A DNA stretch of 64,000 nt. It comes from Acinetobacter sp. SFB (GTDB taxonomy: Bacteria; Pseudomonadota; Gammaproteobacteria; Pseudomonadales; Moraxellaceae). The stretch spans positions 62,001 to 126,000 of the forward strand of contig NZ_LSZH01000018.1 of NCBI RefSeq assembly GCF_001647545.1, written 5' to 3'. Shown here one piece after another: positions 19,241-28,402 of the stretch (positions are counted from its first letter, which is position 1; the number at the start of each line of letters is the position of its first letter). The notes under the pieces are model-generated. The model did no database searches and was not told the DNA's origin. It worked only from the letters and a program-made list of their open reading frames with translations. A program made the position numbers and the translations under genes.

Positions 19241-20296
19241 ATGAAGTATTTAATCACTGGCGGCGCAGGCTTTATTGGTTCTGCGGTTATTCGATATATT
19301 ATTCAAAATACTCGAAATGAAGTACTTAATATTGATAAATTGACCTATGCAGGTAATTTGGAATCTTTATCTGAAGTTGAGCAAAGTCCACGCTATTACT
19401 TTAATCAAGTCGATATTTGTGATGCGGTTGCTTTGGATGATGCAATAACAGATTTTCAACCCGATGTGATAATGCATTTAGCGGCTGAATCTCATGTAGA
19501 TCGATCGATCGATGGTCCAGCAGCATTTATTCAAACCAATATTGTGGGAACCTATACCCTTTTAGAAGCTACTCGAAAATATTGGTTAGCCTTAGATGAA
19601 GAAAAAAAGCAGAGTTTCCGCTTTCATCATATCTCTACCGATGAGGTTTATGGTGATTTAGAAGGAACCACGGATTTATTTACCGAAAAAACCTCCTACC
19701 AACCAAGTTCACCTTATTCTGCAAGTAAAGCCAGTTCAGACCATCTGGTTCGGGCATGGTATAGAACCTATGGTCTACCGACGATCGTGACCAATTGTTC
19801 AAATAATTATGGCTCCTACCATTTTCCAGAAAAACTGATCCCTCTGGTAATTTTGAACGCTTTAGAAGGTAAAGCATTGCCGATTTATGGAAATGGCCAA
19901 CAAGTACGCGATTGGTTGTTTGTTGAAGATCATGCGCGTGCCTTATATACGGTAGCTACCCAAGGTCAAGTCGGGGAAACTTATAATATTGGTGGTCATA
20001 ATGAAAAACAAAATATTGAAGTAGTCAGAACCATTTGCCAAATATTAGATGAGCTTCAGCCACGAAGTGATGAACAGTCATATGCATCTTTAATTACCTT
20101 TGTTCAAGATCGTCCAGGTCATGATCATCGTTATGCGATTGATGCAAGTAAAATAAAAAATGAACTGGGATGGGTACCGCAAGAATCTTTTGAAACAGGC
20201 ATTCGTCTAACGGTAGAATGGTATTTGAGTCATTTAGACTGGTGTCGTAGAGTTCAAGATGGTAGCTATCAGCGTGAGAGATTAGGGGGTGCATAA
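19241..20296 (+). CDS. rmlB: dTDP-glucose 4,6-dehydratase
   Basis: RmlB converts dTDP-glucose to dTDP-4-keto-6-deoxyglucose in the cytoplasm. The 351 residues form a short-chain dehydrogenase: NAD-binding [13 protein letters not shown] at the N-terminus, [34 protein letters not shown] with the catalytic Thr-Asp-Glu, and [14 protein letters not shown] with the Tyr-x3-Lys pair. The product feeds the 3-amino sugar branch encoded just downstream; rmlC and rmlD are absent, so rhamnose is not the product. It starts the right plus-strand block and is followed by rmlA after three bases. Confidence 0.96.
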   Translation: MKYLITGGAGFIGSAVIRYIIQNTRNEVLNIDKLTYAGNLESLSEVEQSPRYYFNQVDICDAVALDDAITDFQPDVIMHLAAESHVDRSIDGPAAFIQTNIVGTYTLLEATRKYWLALDEEKKQSFRFHHISTDEVYGDLEGTTDLFTEKTSYQPSSPYSASKASSDHLVRAWYRTYGLPTIVTNCSNNYGSYHFPEKLIPLVILNALEGKALPIYGNGQQVRDWLFVEDHARALYTVATQGQVGETYNIGGHNEKQNIEVVRTICQILDELQPRSDEQSYASLITFVQDRPGHDHRYAIDASKIKNELGWVPQESFETGIRLTVEWYLSHLDWCRRVQDGSYQRERLGGA

Positions 20297-20299
20297 ATA

Positions 20300-21172
20300 A
20301 TGAGTACGAAAGGAATTATTCTCGCAGGTGGGTCAGGTACACGTTTATATCCAATTACCAAGGGAATATCAAAGCAACTGCTGCCTATTTATGATAAGCC
20401 GATGATTTATTATCCATTATCAGTTTTGATGTTGGCCAGTATTCGCGAAATTCTTATTATTACTACACCCGCCGATGTGGAAAGTTTTAAGCGTTTACTG
20501 GGAGATGGCTCCCTTTTGGGGATTGAGCTAAGTTATGCGGTACAGCCAAGCCCAGATGGTTTGGCACAGGCATTTATAATTGGTGAAGAGTTTATTGGTC
20601 AGAGCAATGTATGTTTAGTCCTTGGCGATAATATTTTTTACGGTCAAGGCTTTACCCCTATGCTGAAACAGGCCATTGCTCGTGAAAAAGGTGCAACGGT
20701 ATTTGGTTATCAAGTCAAAGACCCTGAACGGTTTGGTGTGGTTGAGTTTGATCAAAATAAGTGTGCGATTTCCCTTGAAGAAAAGCCAAAACATCCGAAG
20801 TCTAATTTTGCGGTGACTGGCTTATATTTTTATGACAATGACGTTATTCAAATTGCCAAACAGGTGAAGCCATCTGATCGTGGTGAGTTAGAAATTACTA
20901 CTGTAAATCAGATGTATCTTGAACGTGGTGATTTAAATGTAGAGTTATTGGGTCGTGGTTTTGCATGGCTAGATACGGGTACGCATGAAAGTTTATTAGA
21001 AGCAGCACACTTTGTTGAAACCATTGAAAAACGTCAGGGTTATAAGGTTGCGTGTTTGGAAGAAATTGCATTTAACAATGGCTGGCTGACTGCGATACAA
21101 GTTTTAGAAATTGGTCAAAGCATGAGTAAAAATGACTACGGTCAATATTTAATTTCGTTGGTAAGTGAATAA
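20300..21172 (+). CDS. rmlA: Glucose-1-phosphate thymidylyltransferase
   Basis: RmlA joins glucose-1-phosphate and dTTP into dTDP-glucose, the first step of the pathway. Length (290 residues) and motifs are typical: [21 protein letters not shown] with the nucleotide-binding loop, [22 protein letters not shown] with the metal-binding Asp, [20 protein letters not shown], and [14 protein letters not shown]. The order rmlB-rmlA, without rmlC or rmlD, is usual for loci that make 3-acetamido-3,6-dideoxy sugars. The next gene begins two bases after the stop. Confidence 0.96.
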   Translation: MSTKGIILAGGSGTRLYPITKGISKQLLPIYDKPMIYYPLSVLMLASIREILIITTPADVESFKRLLGDGSLLGIELSYAVQPSPDGLAQAFIIGEEFIGQSNVCLVLGDNIFYGQGFTPMLKQAIAREKGATVFGYQVKDPERFGVVEFDQNKCAISLEEKPKHPKSNFAVTGLYFYDNDVIQIAKQVKPSDRGELEITTVNQMYLERGDLNVELLGRGFAWLDTGTHESLLEAAHFVETIEKRQGYKVACLEEIAFNNGWLTAIQVLEIGQSMSKNDYGQYLISLVSE

Positions 21173-21174
21173 AG

Positions 21175-22035
21175 ATGAGTTTAGTTCAGTTAATCGACTT
21201 GCCAGATTTAAGTGACCATCGTGGTGGCTTGATTGCACTGGAGTTGAGTCAATCCATTCCATTTGAATTAAAACGTATCTATTACATTTTTAAGACTATT
21301 GATAACCAGGCTCGTGGTTTCCATGCACATAAAAATTTAAAACAAGTGGCGATCTGCCTACACGGAAGCTGTAAGTTTATTTTGGATAATGGTTATCAAA
21401 AAGAAGAAGTGGTTCTGTCTTCACCTGCACAAGGCTTATTGATTGAAAGCTTGATGTGGCGTGAAATGCATGATTTTTCAGATGATTGTGTATTACTTGT
21501 GCTTGCAAGTGAACACTATGATGAATCAGATTATATTCGTGATTATGCTGATTTTATCAAAGTGGCCCATAAACCCTTTATCCACCCTTTGGCTGATGTG
21601 CAAAGTTCTCAAATAGGTGAAGATAGTCGTGTTTGGCAATATAGCGTGATCCTAGCACAAGCCACCATTGGGAAAAACTGTAATATTTGCGCCCATACAC
21701 TTATCGAGAATGATGTGGTTATTGGTGACAATGTAACTGTGAAATCGGGTGTCTTTATTTGGGATGGGATTACCGTTCAGGATAATGTATTTATTGGTCC
21801 CAATGTTACATTTACTAATGATAAGCATCCACGTTCTAAACAATATCCTGATGAGTTTTTAAGAACAATCATTGAGGAAGGGGCGAGTATTGGTGCAAAT
21901 GCCACTATCCTGCCCGGTATTAGAATTGGAAAAAATGCCATGGTTGGCGCAGGCGCGGTTGTGACAAAAGATGTGCCTGAAAATGCAATTGTTGTAGGTA
22001 ATCCCGCTACTGTAAAAGGTTTTATAGAAGAATGA
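21175..22035 (+). CDS. Bifunctional dTDP-4-keto-6-deoxyglucose 3,4-ketoisomerase / N-acetyltransferase fusion
   Basis: Residues 1 to about 132 are an FdtA/QdtA-type cupin: [33 protein letters not shown] with the catalytic His pair, and CKFILDNG. Residues about 136-286 are a left-handed beta-helix acetyltransferase with repeated hexapeptides ([34 protein letters not shown]), [13 protein letters not shown], and [12 protein letters not shown]. The first half should move the keto group from C4 to C3; the second should acetylate the amine added by the next gene's product. Known bifunctional homologues that I recall (WxcM, Shewanella FdtD) have the acetyltransferase first, so this order seems reversed. 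Galacto (Fuc3NAc) and gluco (Qui3NAc) outcomes cannot be separated by eye. It overlaps the next gene by ATGA. Confidence 0.85.
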   Translation: MSLVQLIDLPDLSDHRGGLIALELSQSIPFELKRIYYIFKTIDNQARGFHAHKNLKQVAICLHGSCKFILDNGYQKEEVVLSSPAQGLLIESLMWREMHDFSDDCVLLVLASEHYDESDYIRDYADFIKVAHKPFIHPLADVQSSQIGEDSRVWQYSVILAQATIGKNCNICAHTLIENDVVIGDNVTVKSGVFIWDGITVQDNVFIGPNVTFTNDKHPRSKQYPDEFLRTIIEEGASIGANATILPGIRIGKNAMVGAGAVVTKDVPENAIVVGNPATVKGFIEE

Positions 22036-23159
22036 TCCCATTTTTAGACTTAAAAAAAGTAAATCAACAATATCAAGATGAATTAAAAGCAGCATGTAAT
22101 CGTGTGATTGATTCGGGTTGGTATATTGGTGGTCAAGAACTCGGAACATTTGAACAAAATTTTGCAACTTATTGCGGTACAAAGTTTGCGATTGGCGTTG
22201 CAAATGGACTGGATGCACTTATTTTGATACTTCGTGCATGGAAAGAGTTAGGCAAGTTACAAGATGGGGATGAGGTCATTGTTCCTGCGAATACTTATAT
22301 AGCAAGTATTTTGGCTATTACCGCAAATAATTTAAAAGCTGTATTGGTTGAACCTGACAGCAAGAGTTTAAATATTTCTGTAGAAGCGCTTGAGCAAGCT
22401 ATTACACTGAAGACGAAAGCGATCCTAGCCGTACATTTGTATGGACAGCTAGCAGATATGCCAAAAATTATGCAGATTGCTAAACAATACAATTTATTGG
22501 TAATAGAAGATTCAGCACAAGCTCATGGTGCTGAAATAGACGGTATTCGTGCTGGGAATTGGGGTGATGCTTCTGGTTTTAGCTTCTATCCAGGGAAAAA
22601 CCTGGGTGCCTTAGGGGATGCTGGGGCAGTAACAACTAATGATATTGAATTGGCAAATATGTTGAAAGCCTTGAGAAATTATGGCTCGCATGAAAAATAT
22701 AAAAATTTGGTTCCTGGAGTAAATAGCCGTTTAGATGAGATACAGGCCGCAATGCTGGATGTAAAATTGACCTATCTGGATCAAGAGACAGCTCATCGTC
22801 GTCAGATTGCCAGTTTATATTTATCTAAAATAAAAAATTCATATATCACATTGCCTTTGAGCCAGACTGAAGTACGCGAATATAAGCAACACGTATGGCA
22901 TTTATTCGTGCTTCAAACTAAATATCGAGATGAACTACAACAGTATTTACTTGAAAATGGCGTGCAAACCTTAATTCATTATCCAATTCCTCCCCATAAG
23001 CAACAAGCTTATAAAGAATGGAACGATTTGAGTTTCCCTTTGACTGAAAAAATCCATCAGCAAGTTTTAAGTTTGCCAATGGGGCCGACTCAGACTTTAG
23101 AAGAAACAGAAAAGGTTGTTGAGCTATGTAATATTTTTATACCTCAAGGACTAGATTAA
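22032..23159 (+). CDS. dTDP-3-keto-6-deoxyhexose 3-aminotransferase (FdtB/QdtB type)
   Basis: A 375-residue PLP enzyme of the DegT/DnrJ/EryC1 family. It begins [18 protein letters not shown], typical of sugar aminotransferases. Other signatures are [37 protein letters not shown], the PLP lysine in [16 protein letters not shown], and [27 protein letters not shown]. Placed directly after the ketoisomerase/acetyltransferase, it should transaminate the 3-keto sugar to a 3-amino-3,6-dideoxyhexose with glutamate as donor. It overlaps the fusion gene by four bases and shares its stop region (TAATG) with the following glycosyltransferase. Confidence 0.92.
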   Translation: MIPFLDLKKVNQQYQDELKAACNRVIDSGWYIGGQELGTFEQNFATYCGTKFAIGVANGLDALILILRAWKELGKLQDGDEVIVPANTYIASILAITANNLKAVLVEPDSKSLNISVEALEQAITLKTKAILAVHLYGQLADMPKIMQIAKQYNLLVIEDSAQAHGAEIDGIRAGNWGDASGFSFYPGKNLGALGDAGAVTTNDIELANMLKALRNYGSHEKYKNLVPGVNSRLDEIQAAMLDVKLTYLDQETAHRRQIASLYLSKIKNSYITLPLSQTEVREYKQHVWHLFVLQTKYRDELQQYLLENGVQTLIHYPIPPHKQQAYKEWNDLSFPLTEKIHQQVLSLPMGPTQTLEETEKVVELCNIFIPQGLD

Positions 23160-23998
23160 TGCAGCCATTGGTTTCTGTAATTATTCCTTGTTATAACCAT
23201 GAAGCTTATATTCAAGATAGTATTCAAAGTATTATTGACCAAACTTATGCCAATATCGAATTAATTGTGATTGATGATGGTTCTAAAGACCAATCAGTTG
23301 CTAAAATTAAGGAGATATTAGAGCAGTGTCAAACTCGTTTTGTACGTGTTTATTTTAATACACGGGCGAATAAAGGTTTATGTTCGACATTAAATGAAGC
23401 ATTAACACATTGTCAGGGAAAATATGTCAGTATCATTGCCTCTGATGATATGATGCTACCGCAGAAAACTCAGATACAAATAGACTATCTAGAATTAAAT
23501 CCCAATATAACGGGAGTCTTTGGCGGTATAGAGTTAATCGATAAAAATAATCAAATTACGGAACAGCGCGTATCTGAAAAAACAGAATATAGTTTTAATG
23601 ATATTATTTTAAATCATCATGATTTACCAACTTTAACTCAGATGTTTCATTTAGATGTAATCCAGGAAGTGGGGGGCTATGATGAAAATATTAAAGTTGA
23701 AGATTGGTATATGTTGTTAAAATTGACCAAGAATCAAAAAAAATTAATTTATATCCCCACTGTTTTGTGTCAATACCGTATTCATGAAGAAAGTTTTTCG
23801 CAAGATGGCTTGAAAATGGCACTTGAGATGAAAAAAGTGATCGCACCGTATAAGAATGAAAAAGTATATCTTGATGCGGAGTTTAAGATTAATCGATTAA
23901 TTCTAAAATATTATTATAAGAAAAAAAACGTCTTTATTTATTATCCTGTTAAATACTATACATTTTTGAAGTATTGGATCAATAAAATAATTCCATAA
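23159..23998 (+). CDS. Family 2 glycosyltransferase, probably transfers the 3-acetamido-deoxysugar
   Basis: A 279-residue GT-A enzyme with VSVIIPCYNHEAYIQDSI at the N-terminus, IELIVIDDGSKDQS, the metal-binding SIIASDDMMLP motif, and VGGYDENIKVEDWYMLLKL, the usual acceptor-side ED motif. The C-terminus is basic and aromatic. Because it is the last gene of the rml block and overlaps the aminotransferase stop codon (TAATG), I infer that it uses the dTDP-3-acetamido-3,6-dideoxyhexose made by that block. That donor choice is not shown by the sequence. Confidence 0.85.
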   Translation: MQPLVSVIIPCYNHEAYIQDSIQSIIDQTYANIELIVIDDGSKDQSVAKIKEILEQCQTRFVRVYFNTRANKGLCSTLNEALTHCQGKYVSIIASDDMMLPQKTQIQIDYLELNPNITGVFGGIELIDKNNQITEQRVSEKTEYSFNDIILNHHDLPTLTQMFHLDVIQEVGGYDENIKVEDWYMLLKLTKNQKKLIYIPTVLCQYRIHEESFSQDGLKMALEMKKVIAPYKNEKVYLDAEFKINRLILKYYYKKKNVFIYYPVKYYTFLKYWINKIIP

Positions 23999-24008
23999 AC
24001 TATTTCAT

Positions 24009-24043
24009 GTCATCGTAACTAAATTATACCAAGTTACTATGAC
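24009..24043. terminator. Hairpin between the convergent glycosyltransferase and acyltransferase genes
   Basis: GTCAT-c-GTAACT (24009-24020) pairs with AGTTAC-t-ATGAC (24032-24043), giving an 11-pair stem with one mismatch. No long T-run follows, so terminator function is uncertain. Confidence 0.4.
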
Positions 24044-24065
24044 TTAAAATTCAGAACTCATGATC

Positions 24066-24929
24066 TTATATTTGATAAATATTTTCTTGACCTTCAACTT
24101 TACGAAACCGCTTATAAGACCAGATATACTGCTCAGGTGTGACATTAATCATATGTTCTAAATTTTGATTCAAGCTATCCACAGAAGTCTGCAGATCTTT
24201 TGATAAAATATTATCCGATAAAGGTAGGCAATGTACATTAAATCCTGATATTTCATCACGGATACAACTGAGTCCAATCACATTACATTGTGTTTTACTG
24301 GCCAGTTTTGAAACCAGAGTAGTGGATAAAGTTTTTTGCCCAAAAAAATCTGAATAAATACCGCCTGATTCTTTAGGGAGATGATCAGGTAATATCACGG
24401 TCAAGCCACCTTGTTTTAAATGTTTAAAAATCGCACGTACACCATTTTCATCCGTTGGAACAAGAGTCGCATTCACGCGTTGTCTTGCTTCCAAGATAAA
24501 ACGGTTTATTGCTTTATTTTTATGGGGCTTATACATAATCATGGGGGAGCTATACTGATTAAGCCATGCATTTAAAAGTTCCCAACAGCCAAAATGGGCA
24601 ACCACCACAATTACGCCCTTTTTATTGGCTAAGGCTTCAGTAAAGTAGTGTTCACCATAAATATTTTTCAACAGCCCCAAATTATATTCAGGCGACATAC
24701 CCCAACATTTAATCGACTCAATGTAGGTCATACATTGGCTTTTTAAACTGCTTTTGGTTAAAGCTTGATGTTGCTGAACCGTTAAGTGCGGATAAGCCAA
24801 TAGCAGATTAATCTGGGTAATCCGTTTCATGGATGAATTATAGCTATTGAGGAGGAGTGCAATGCAAGATGCAATCCATTGCAACACACAGAGCGGAAGT
24901 AAAGAAACCACTTTAAATAAAAAATACAT
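24066..24929 (-). CDS. Lysophospholipid/lipid A acyltransferase family protein (LpxL-like)
   Basis: A 287-residue protein with an N-terminal hydrophobic anchor (about residues 5-27). It has the LPLAT catalytic motif H-x4-E in VVAHFGCWELLNAW, a later substrate motif ending in LPDHLPKESGGIY, and a C-terminal PEQYIWSYKRFRK, which is characteristic of LpxL/HtrB-type late acyltransferases. It should add a secondary acyl chain to lipid A at the inner membrane. Its position between the outer-core genes and aspS fits a role in lipooligosaccharide. Substrate chain length cannot be told. It points against the rml block and ends the locus on the aspS side. Confidence 0.85.
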   Translation of the reverse strand: MYFLFKVVSLLPLCVLQWIASCIALLLNSYNSSMKRITQINLLLAYPHLTVQQHQALTKSSLKSQCMTYIESIKCWGMSPEYNLGLLKNIYGEHYFTEALANKKGVIVVVAHFGCWELLNAWLNQYSSPMIMYKPHKNKAINRFILEARQRVNATLVPTDENGVRAIFKHLKQGGLTVILPDHLPKESGGIYSDFFGQKTLSTTLVSKLASKTQCNVIGLSCIRDEISGFNVHCLPLSDNILSKDLQTSVDSLNQNLEHMINVTPEQYIWSYKRFRKVEGQENIYQI

Positions 24930-25115
24930 AGAAACGCACCGCTCTTTATAGCCAAGATCATTATAAAAAGAAAATTTTGGAAAGAGTTTTATTACATCAA
25001 CGATGCTGCGCCATTTCTAAACCACAGAAAATGAGGTCAAAAGTCTTGAGAACAAAATAAATAAAATCACTGGAAGACGAATTTTATCAGTCCAGGAAAA
25101 ATATAAAAAGAATGA

Positions 25116-25334
25116 CTAAGGTTTGTCGGCATTGCCTTTTAACACCATATAAATCAAACTCACAAAAATAATGAGCGCTCCACCTAAACTACTTACACAA
25201 AAATAGAGAATACGTTGATTAGTATCCATATTGAATAAACCATTGGCCAAGATATAACGCATAAACAACCATTGAGCTATAGCAAATACAATTAACACAA
25301 GTGCACGACGACGGACGGCAGGACGCATAGCCAT
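25116..25334 (-). CDS. Small two-pass membrane protein, unknown
   Basis: I place the start at the ATG at 25334 (MAMRPAVRRR) because GGTGAG lies seven bases upstream; the longer frame would run through the aspS terminator. The 72-residue product has a basic N-terminus and two hydrophobic helices (about residues 11-27 and 43-62), so it is probably an inner-membrane protein with the N-terminus inside. No family is recognised. It is downstream of aspS but isolated from it by a terminator, and upstream of the acyltransferase gene by about 190 bases. Confidence 0.65.
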   Translation of the reverse strand: MAMRPAVRRRALVLIVFAIAQWLFMRYILANGLFNMDTNQRILYFCVSSLGGALIIFVSLIYMVLKGNADKP

Positions 25335-25402
25335 AAAGTTGCTCACCACAAAGCAGAAATAGGCAGTTATTATGCCATTCTCAAGTCTTGATCTCAATGC
25401 AA

Positions 25403-25432
25403 TAAAAAACCCTGCACAAGCAGGGTTTTTTA
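25403..25432 (-). terminator. Rho-independent terminator of aspS
   Basis: The stem AAAAACCCTGC / GCAGGGTTTTT with a four-base loop lies just after the aspS stop codon and has A/T tracts on both sides. It could terminate in both directions. Confidence 0.9.
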
Positions 25433-25448
25433 TCACTGAATTAAAGTA

Positions 25449-27239
25449 TTAATCTTCTACTTTAACTTCCGCTTTAGGTTTTTCACGTAAACGAATGCCT
25501 AAGTCACGCAATTGATTTAGTTCAACTGGCGCAGGCGCTTGAGTCAATGGACATTCAGCAGTCTTGGTTTTAGGGAACGCAATCACTTCACGAATTGAAG
25601 TCGCGCCAGTCATTAACATGACTAAACGGTCAAGACCAAATGCCAAACCACCATGCGGAGGTGCACCGAATTTCAAGGCATTTAACAAGAAGCTAAATTT
25701 CTCTTCCGCTTCTTCTTCAGAAATACCCAAAGCTTCAAAAATAGCTTTTTGCATTTCTAAGTTGAAGATACGTAGTGAACCGCCACCCACTTCAGTACCG
25801 TTTAATACCATGTCGTAAGCAACAGACAATGCAGCACCTGGGTTATTCTTCACTTCTTCAACGCTTGATTTAGGCAGCGTGAATGGGTGATGTACAGAGG
25901 TCCATTTACCGTCATCAGTTTCTTCAAACATTGGGAAGTCAACCACCCAAAGCGGTGCCCATTCGCAAGTTGACATTTTCATGTCGTGACCGATTTTGAT
26001 ACGTAATGCACCCATCGCATCGTTCACAACTTTGGCTTTATCTGCACCGAAGAAGACGATGTCGCCATTTTCAGCGCCAACACGTTTCAATAAATCAAGC
26101 ACGATTGGCTCGATAAATTTAACGATTGGAGATTGAAGGCCTTCAATGCCTTTTTCAAGTTCGTTGACTTTGATGTAAGCCAAACCTTTCGCGCCATAAA
26201 TGCCAACGAATTTAGTGTATTCGTCGATCTGGCTACGTGGAAGTGAACCTGCACCCGGTACGCGAAGCGCAACAATACGACCTTTAGGATCTTTAGCAGG
26301 ACCTGCAAATACTTTGAACTCAACGTCTTGCATCATGTCTGCAACGTCAACCAGTTTCAAAGGAATACGCATATCCGGTTTGTCAGAGGCATAGTCACGC
26401 ATAGCGTCTGCATAAGTCATACGCGGGAATTTGTCGAATTCAACGTTAAGAAGCTCTTTGAACATCTTGATCGTTAACGTTTCCATCAAATCCATAATGT
26501 CATCGTCACTCATGAACGATGTTTCAACATCGATCTGGGTGAATTCTGGTTGACGATCGGCACGCAGGTCTTCATCACGGAAACATTTTGCGATTTGGTA
26601 GTAACGATCAATACCACCCACCATCAACAATTGTTTGAATAATTGTGGTGATTGTGGAAGGGCATAGAAACTACCGTTCGACACACGACTTGGCACTAGA
26701 TAGTCACGTGCACCTTCTGGGGTTGCACGTGTCAAGATCGGAGTTTCAACATCCAAGAAACCATTTTCTTCGAAGTAGTTACGAATAAGGTTGGTGAGTT
26801 TAGAACGGAAACGTAAACGATCAATCATTTCAGGACGACGAATATCAAGGAAGCGATATTTCAAACGTACTTCTTCAGAAATATTGGTGTTTTCGTCATT
26901 CAATGGGAAAGGAGGTGTTTCAGAAGCAGCTAGAACTTCGATGTCTTTGGCTAGAACTTCGATTTGACCGCTGATCATGTTGGCATTTTCTGTGCCTTCA
27001 TAACGACGACGCACACGACCTGTAATTTTTAATACGAATTCAGAACGTACTTTGTCAGCAGTCGAGAATGCTTCGGGAGTATCTGGATCAATCACGACTT
27101 GAACAAGACCGTCACGGTCACGCATGTCAAGGAAGATCACACCACCGTGGTCACGGCGACGGTGTACCCAACCGCATAATGTTACGGTTTGGTCAATTTG
27201 GGCTTCGGTTAAAGTACCGCAGTAATGAGTTCGCATCAT
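25449..27239 (-). CDS. aspS: Aspartyl-tRNA synthetase
   Basis: AspS charges tRNA-Asp and is a class IIb synthetase. The 596-residue protein starts with (M)MRTHYCG, the standard bacterial AspRS start; the second ATG at 27236 is equally possible. The anticodon-binding OB fold occupies roughly residues 1-105. Class II motif 2 is visible as [17 protein letters not shown], and motif 3 as [15 protein letters not shown]. The bacterial GAD insertion lies between them. Length is normal. It marks the right border of the ilvE-aspS interval, which in Acinetobacter houses the outer-core genes. Confidence 0.97.
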   Translation of the reverse strand: MMRTHYCGTLTEAQIDQTVTLCGWVHRRRDHGGVIFLDMRDRDGLVQVVIDPDTPEAFSTADKVRSEFVLKITGRVRRRYEGTENANMISGQIEVLAKDIEVLAASETPPFPLNDENTNISEEVRLKYRFLDIRRPEMIDRLRFRSKLTNLIRNYFEENGFLDVETPILTRATPEGARDYLVPSRVSNGSFYALPQSPQLFKQLLMVGGIDRYYQIAKCFRDEDLRADRQPEFTQIDVETSFMSDDDIMDLMETLTIKMFKELLNVEFDKFPRMTYADAMRDYASDKPDMRIPLKLVDVADMMQDVEFKVFAGPAKDPKGRIVALRVPGAGSLPRSQIDEYTKFVGIYGAKGLAYIKVNELEKGIEGLQSPIVKFIEPIVLDLLKRVGAENGDIVFFGADKAKVVNDAMGALRIKIGHDMKMSTCEWAPLWVVDFPMFEETDDGKWTSVHHPFTLPKSSVEEVKNNPGAALSVAYDMVLNGTEVGGGSLRIFNLEMQKAIFEALGISEEEAEEKFSFLLNALKFGAPPHGGLAFGLDRLVMLMTGATSIREVIAFPKTKTAECPLTQAPAPVELNQLRDLGIRLREKPKAEVKVED

Positions 27240-27415
27240 AGCGTAAAAAATCCAACTATATGGGTTAAGGTCAGCGTATACGTAAACAGCGTACCGCTTT
27301 TGAATAGTGAATTATGCCTCTTTGAGGATTTTGTCACAAGAACTAGATCAAGAATCACCACAATTTCAATGCTGAGATTGCCTGATCGGGATAATATGCT
27401 TTAACTTTTGATGGT

Positions 27416-28183
27416 TTATTTATTTAGACGATGATTTTTGTCTAATATTAAAAAGAGAACACAGCCCAGACTAAATACAATTAAAAATGCACTGGCAAAT
27501 TGATTGACGGATCGGCCAATAAATGAATATAGGTCAATTGACCCTAGAGTTGATCCAAGAGTCTGTAAAAATTGCAGATAATAATAAGCAGCAGTGAGCA
27601 ATGAAATCAGCACAATGCATAAAGCAGAAATTTTTATTTTGCTGGAAATCGGTTTTAACTGCCTATATTTAAAATAATAGTGGATTCCCATCCAGAGCAT
27701 AAATGGCAAAGCCAGGATTGAGGTGCCAATCTGTAATACCCGGTGCATCGGATAGATGTGGTTTAACAATGAAACCGGTCGATTCAAAAAATGATCAAAG
27801 GCAAATGTTCTAAAATCTGAATGGGTCAGTCCGTCCCAAATTAAATGGCTAGAAATCCCAACAATTAAAGCCATAATCACACTGAGAATAAATCCCATCA
27901 TTTTATCGAAAGAATCACAATCCAGTGGCTTTGTTATTCCGATCCATCGAAAAATCACTGGTCGATACAGAGCATACCACAGCAAGCAAAAACCTAAACC
28001 AATCAACAGATTTGGGAAAATTAAACCTTGCCATTGATGCGCTATTTCATAGCTTTCAGAAGTAAATAGGCGGTAAAGGTCAGGTGTCATACTGCCAATG
28101 GCCAGGGCCGAAATGGGCAAGCGGTAGCCGGTGAGTTTGGCAAGAGGCGGAGCCAAAACAGCATGTGAGATCGTAAAGGGCAT
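27416..28183 (-). CDS. DUF4184 family membrane protein
   Basis: A 255-residue multi-pass protein (about six hydrophobic segments) opening with MPFTISHAVLAPPLAKL and GSMTPDLYRLF, the DUF4184 signature. The segment SSHLIWDGLTHSDFRTF carries His and Asp residues conserved in this family, which looks distantly like other membrane-bound metal-dependent hydrolases. Function is unknown. It is divergent from znuD and separated from aspS by about 180 bases. Confidence 0.8.
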   Translation of the reverse strand: MPFTISHAVLAPPLAKLTGYRLPISALAIGSMTPDLYRLFTSESYEIAHQWQGLIFPNLLIGLGFCLLWYALYRPVIFRWIGITKPLDCDSFDKMMGFILSVIMALIVGISSHLIWDGLTHSDFRTFAFDHFLNRPVSLLNHIYPMHRVLQIGTSILALPFMLWMGIHYYFKYRQLKPISSKIKISALCIVLISLLTAAYYYLQFLQTLGSTLGSIDLYSFIGRSVNQFASAFLIVFSLGCVLFLILDKNHRLNK

Positions 28184-28353
28184 ATTTAAAGAGGTGACTG
28201 AAGAGGGTTAAAACAATGTGAAGCACCATAGCAAATTATTAAAAGTAATATGTTTGAGAAAGCAGTTGTTTTGTAAAAAAATGATAAATACCGATGCCTT
28301 AAAATGAGAGGTATTTTTGATTAATTGGAAGATCGATATTGCAAAAATAATGA

Positions 28354-28372
28354 AATGTTATACTATAACATT
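28354..28372. promoter_or_regulatory. Zur box upstream of znuD
   Basis: A perfect 9-1-9 palindrome, AATGTTATA-C-TATAACATT, lies 31 bases before the znuD start. It matches the known gammaproteobacterial Zur operator core (ATGTTATANTATAACAT), so zinc-responsive repression of znuD is expected. Confidence 0.88.
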
Positions 28373-28402
28373 ATTCAGAAATTGCAGCTTTGAGCCAGTT
28401 CC

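Noticed and set aside
19241-21172. Rhamnose biosynthesis
   Set aside because: rmlB and rmlA are present but rmlC and rmlD are not; the following genes point to a 3-amino sugar.
11567-24929. Capsule (K) locus or O-antigen locus
   Set aside because: No wzx, wzy, wza-wzb-wzc or initiating transferase gene is present, and the ilvE-aspS position fits the outer-core locus.
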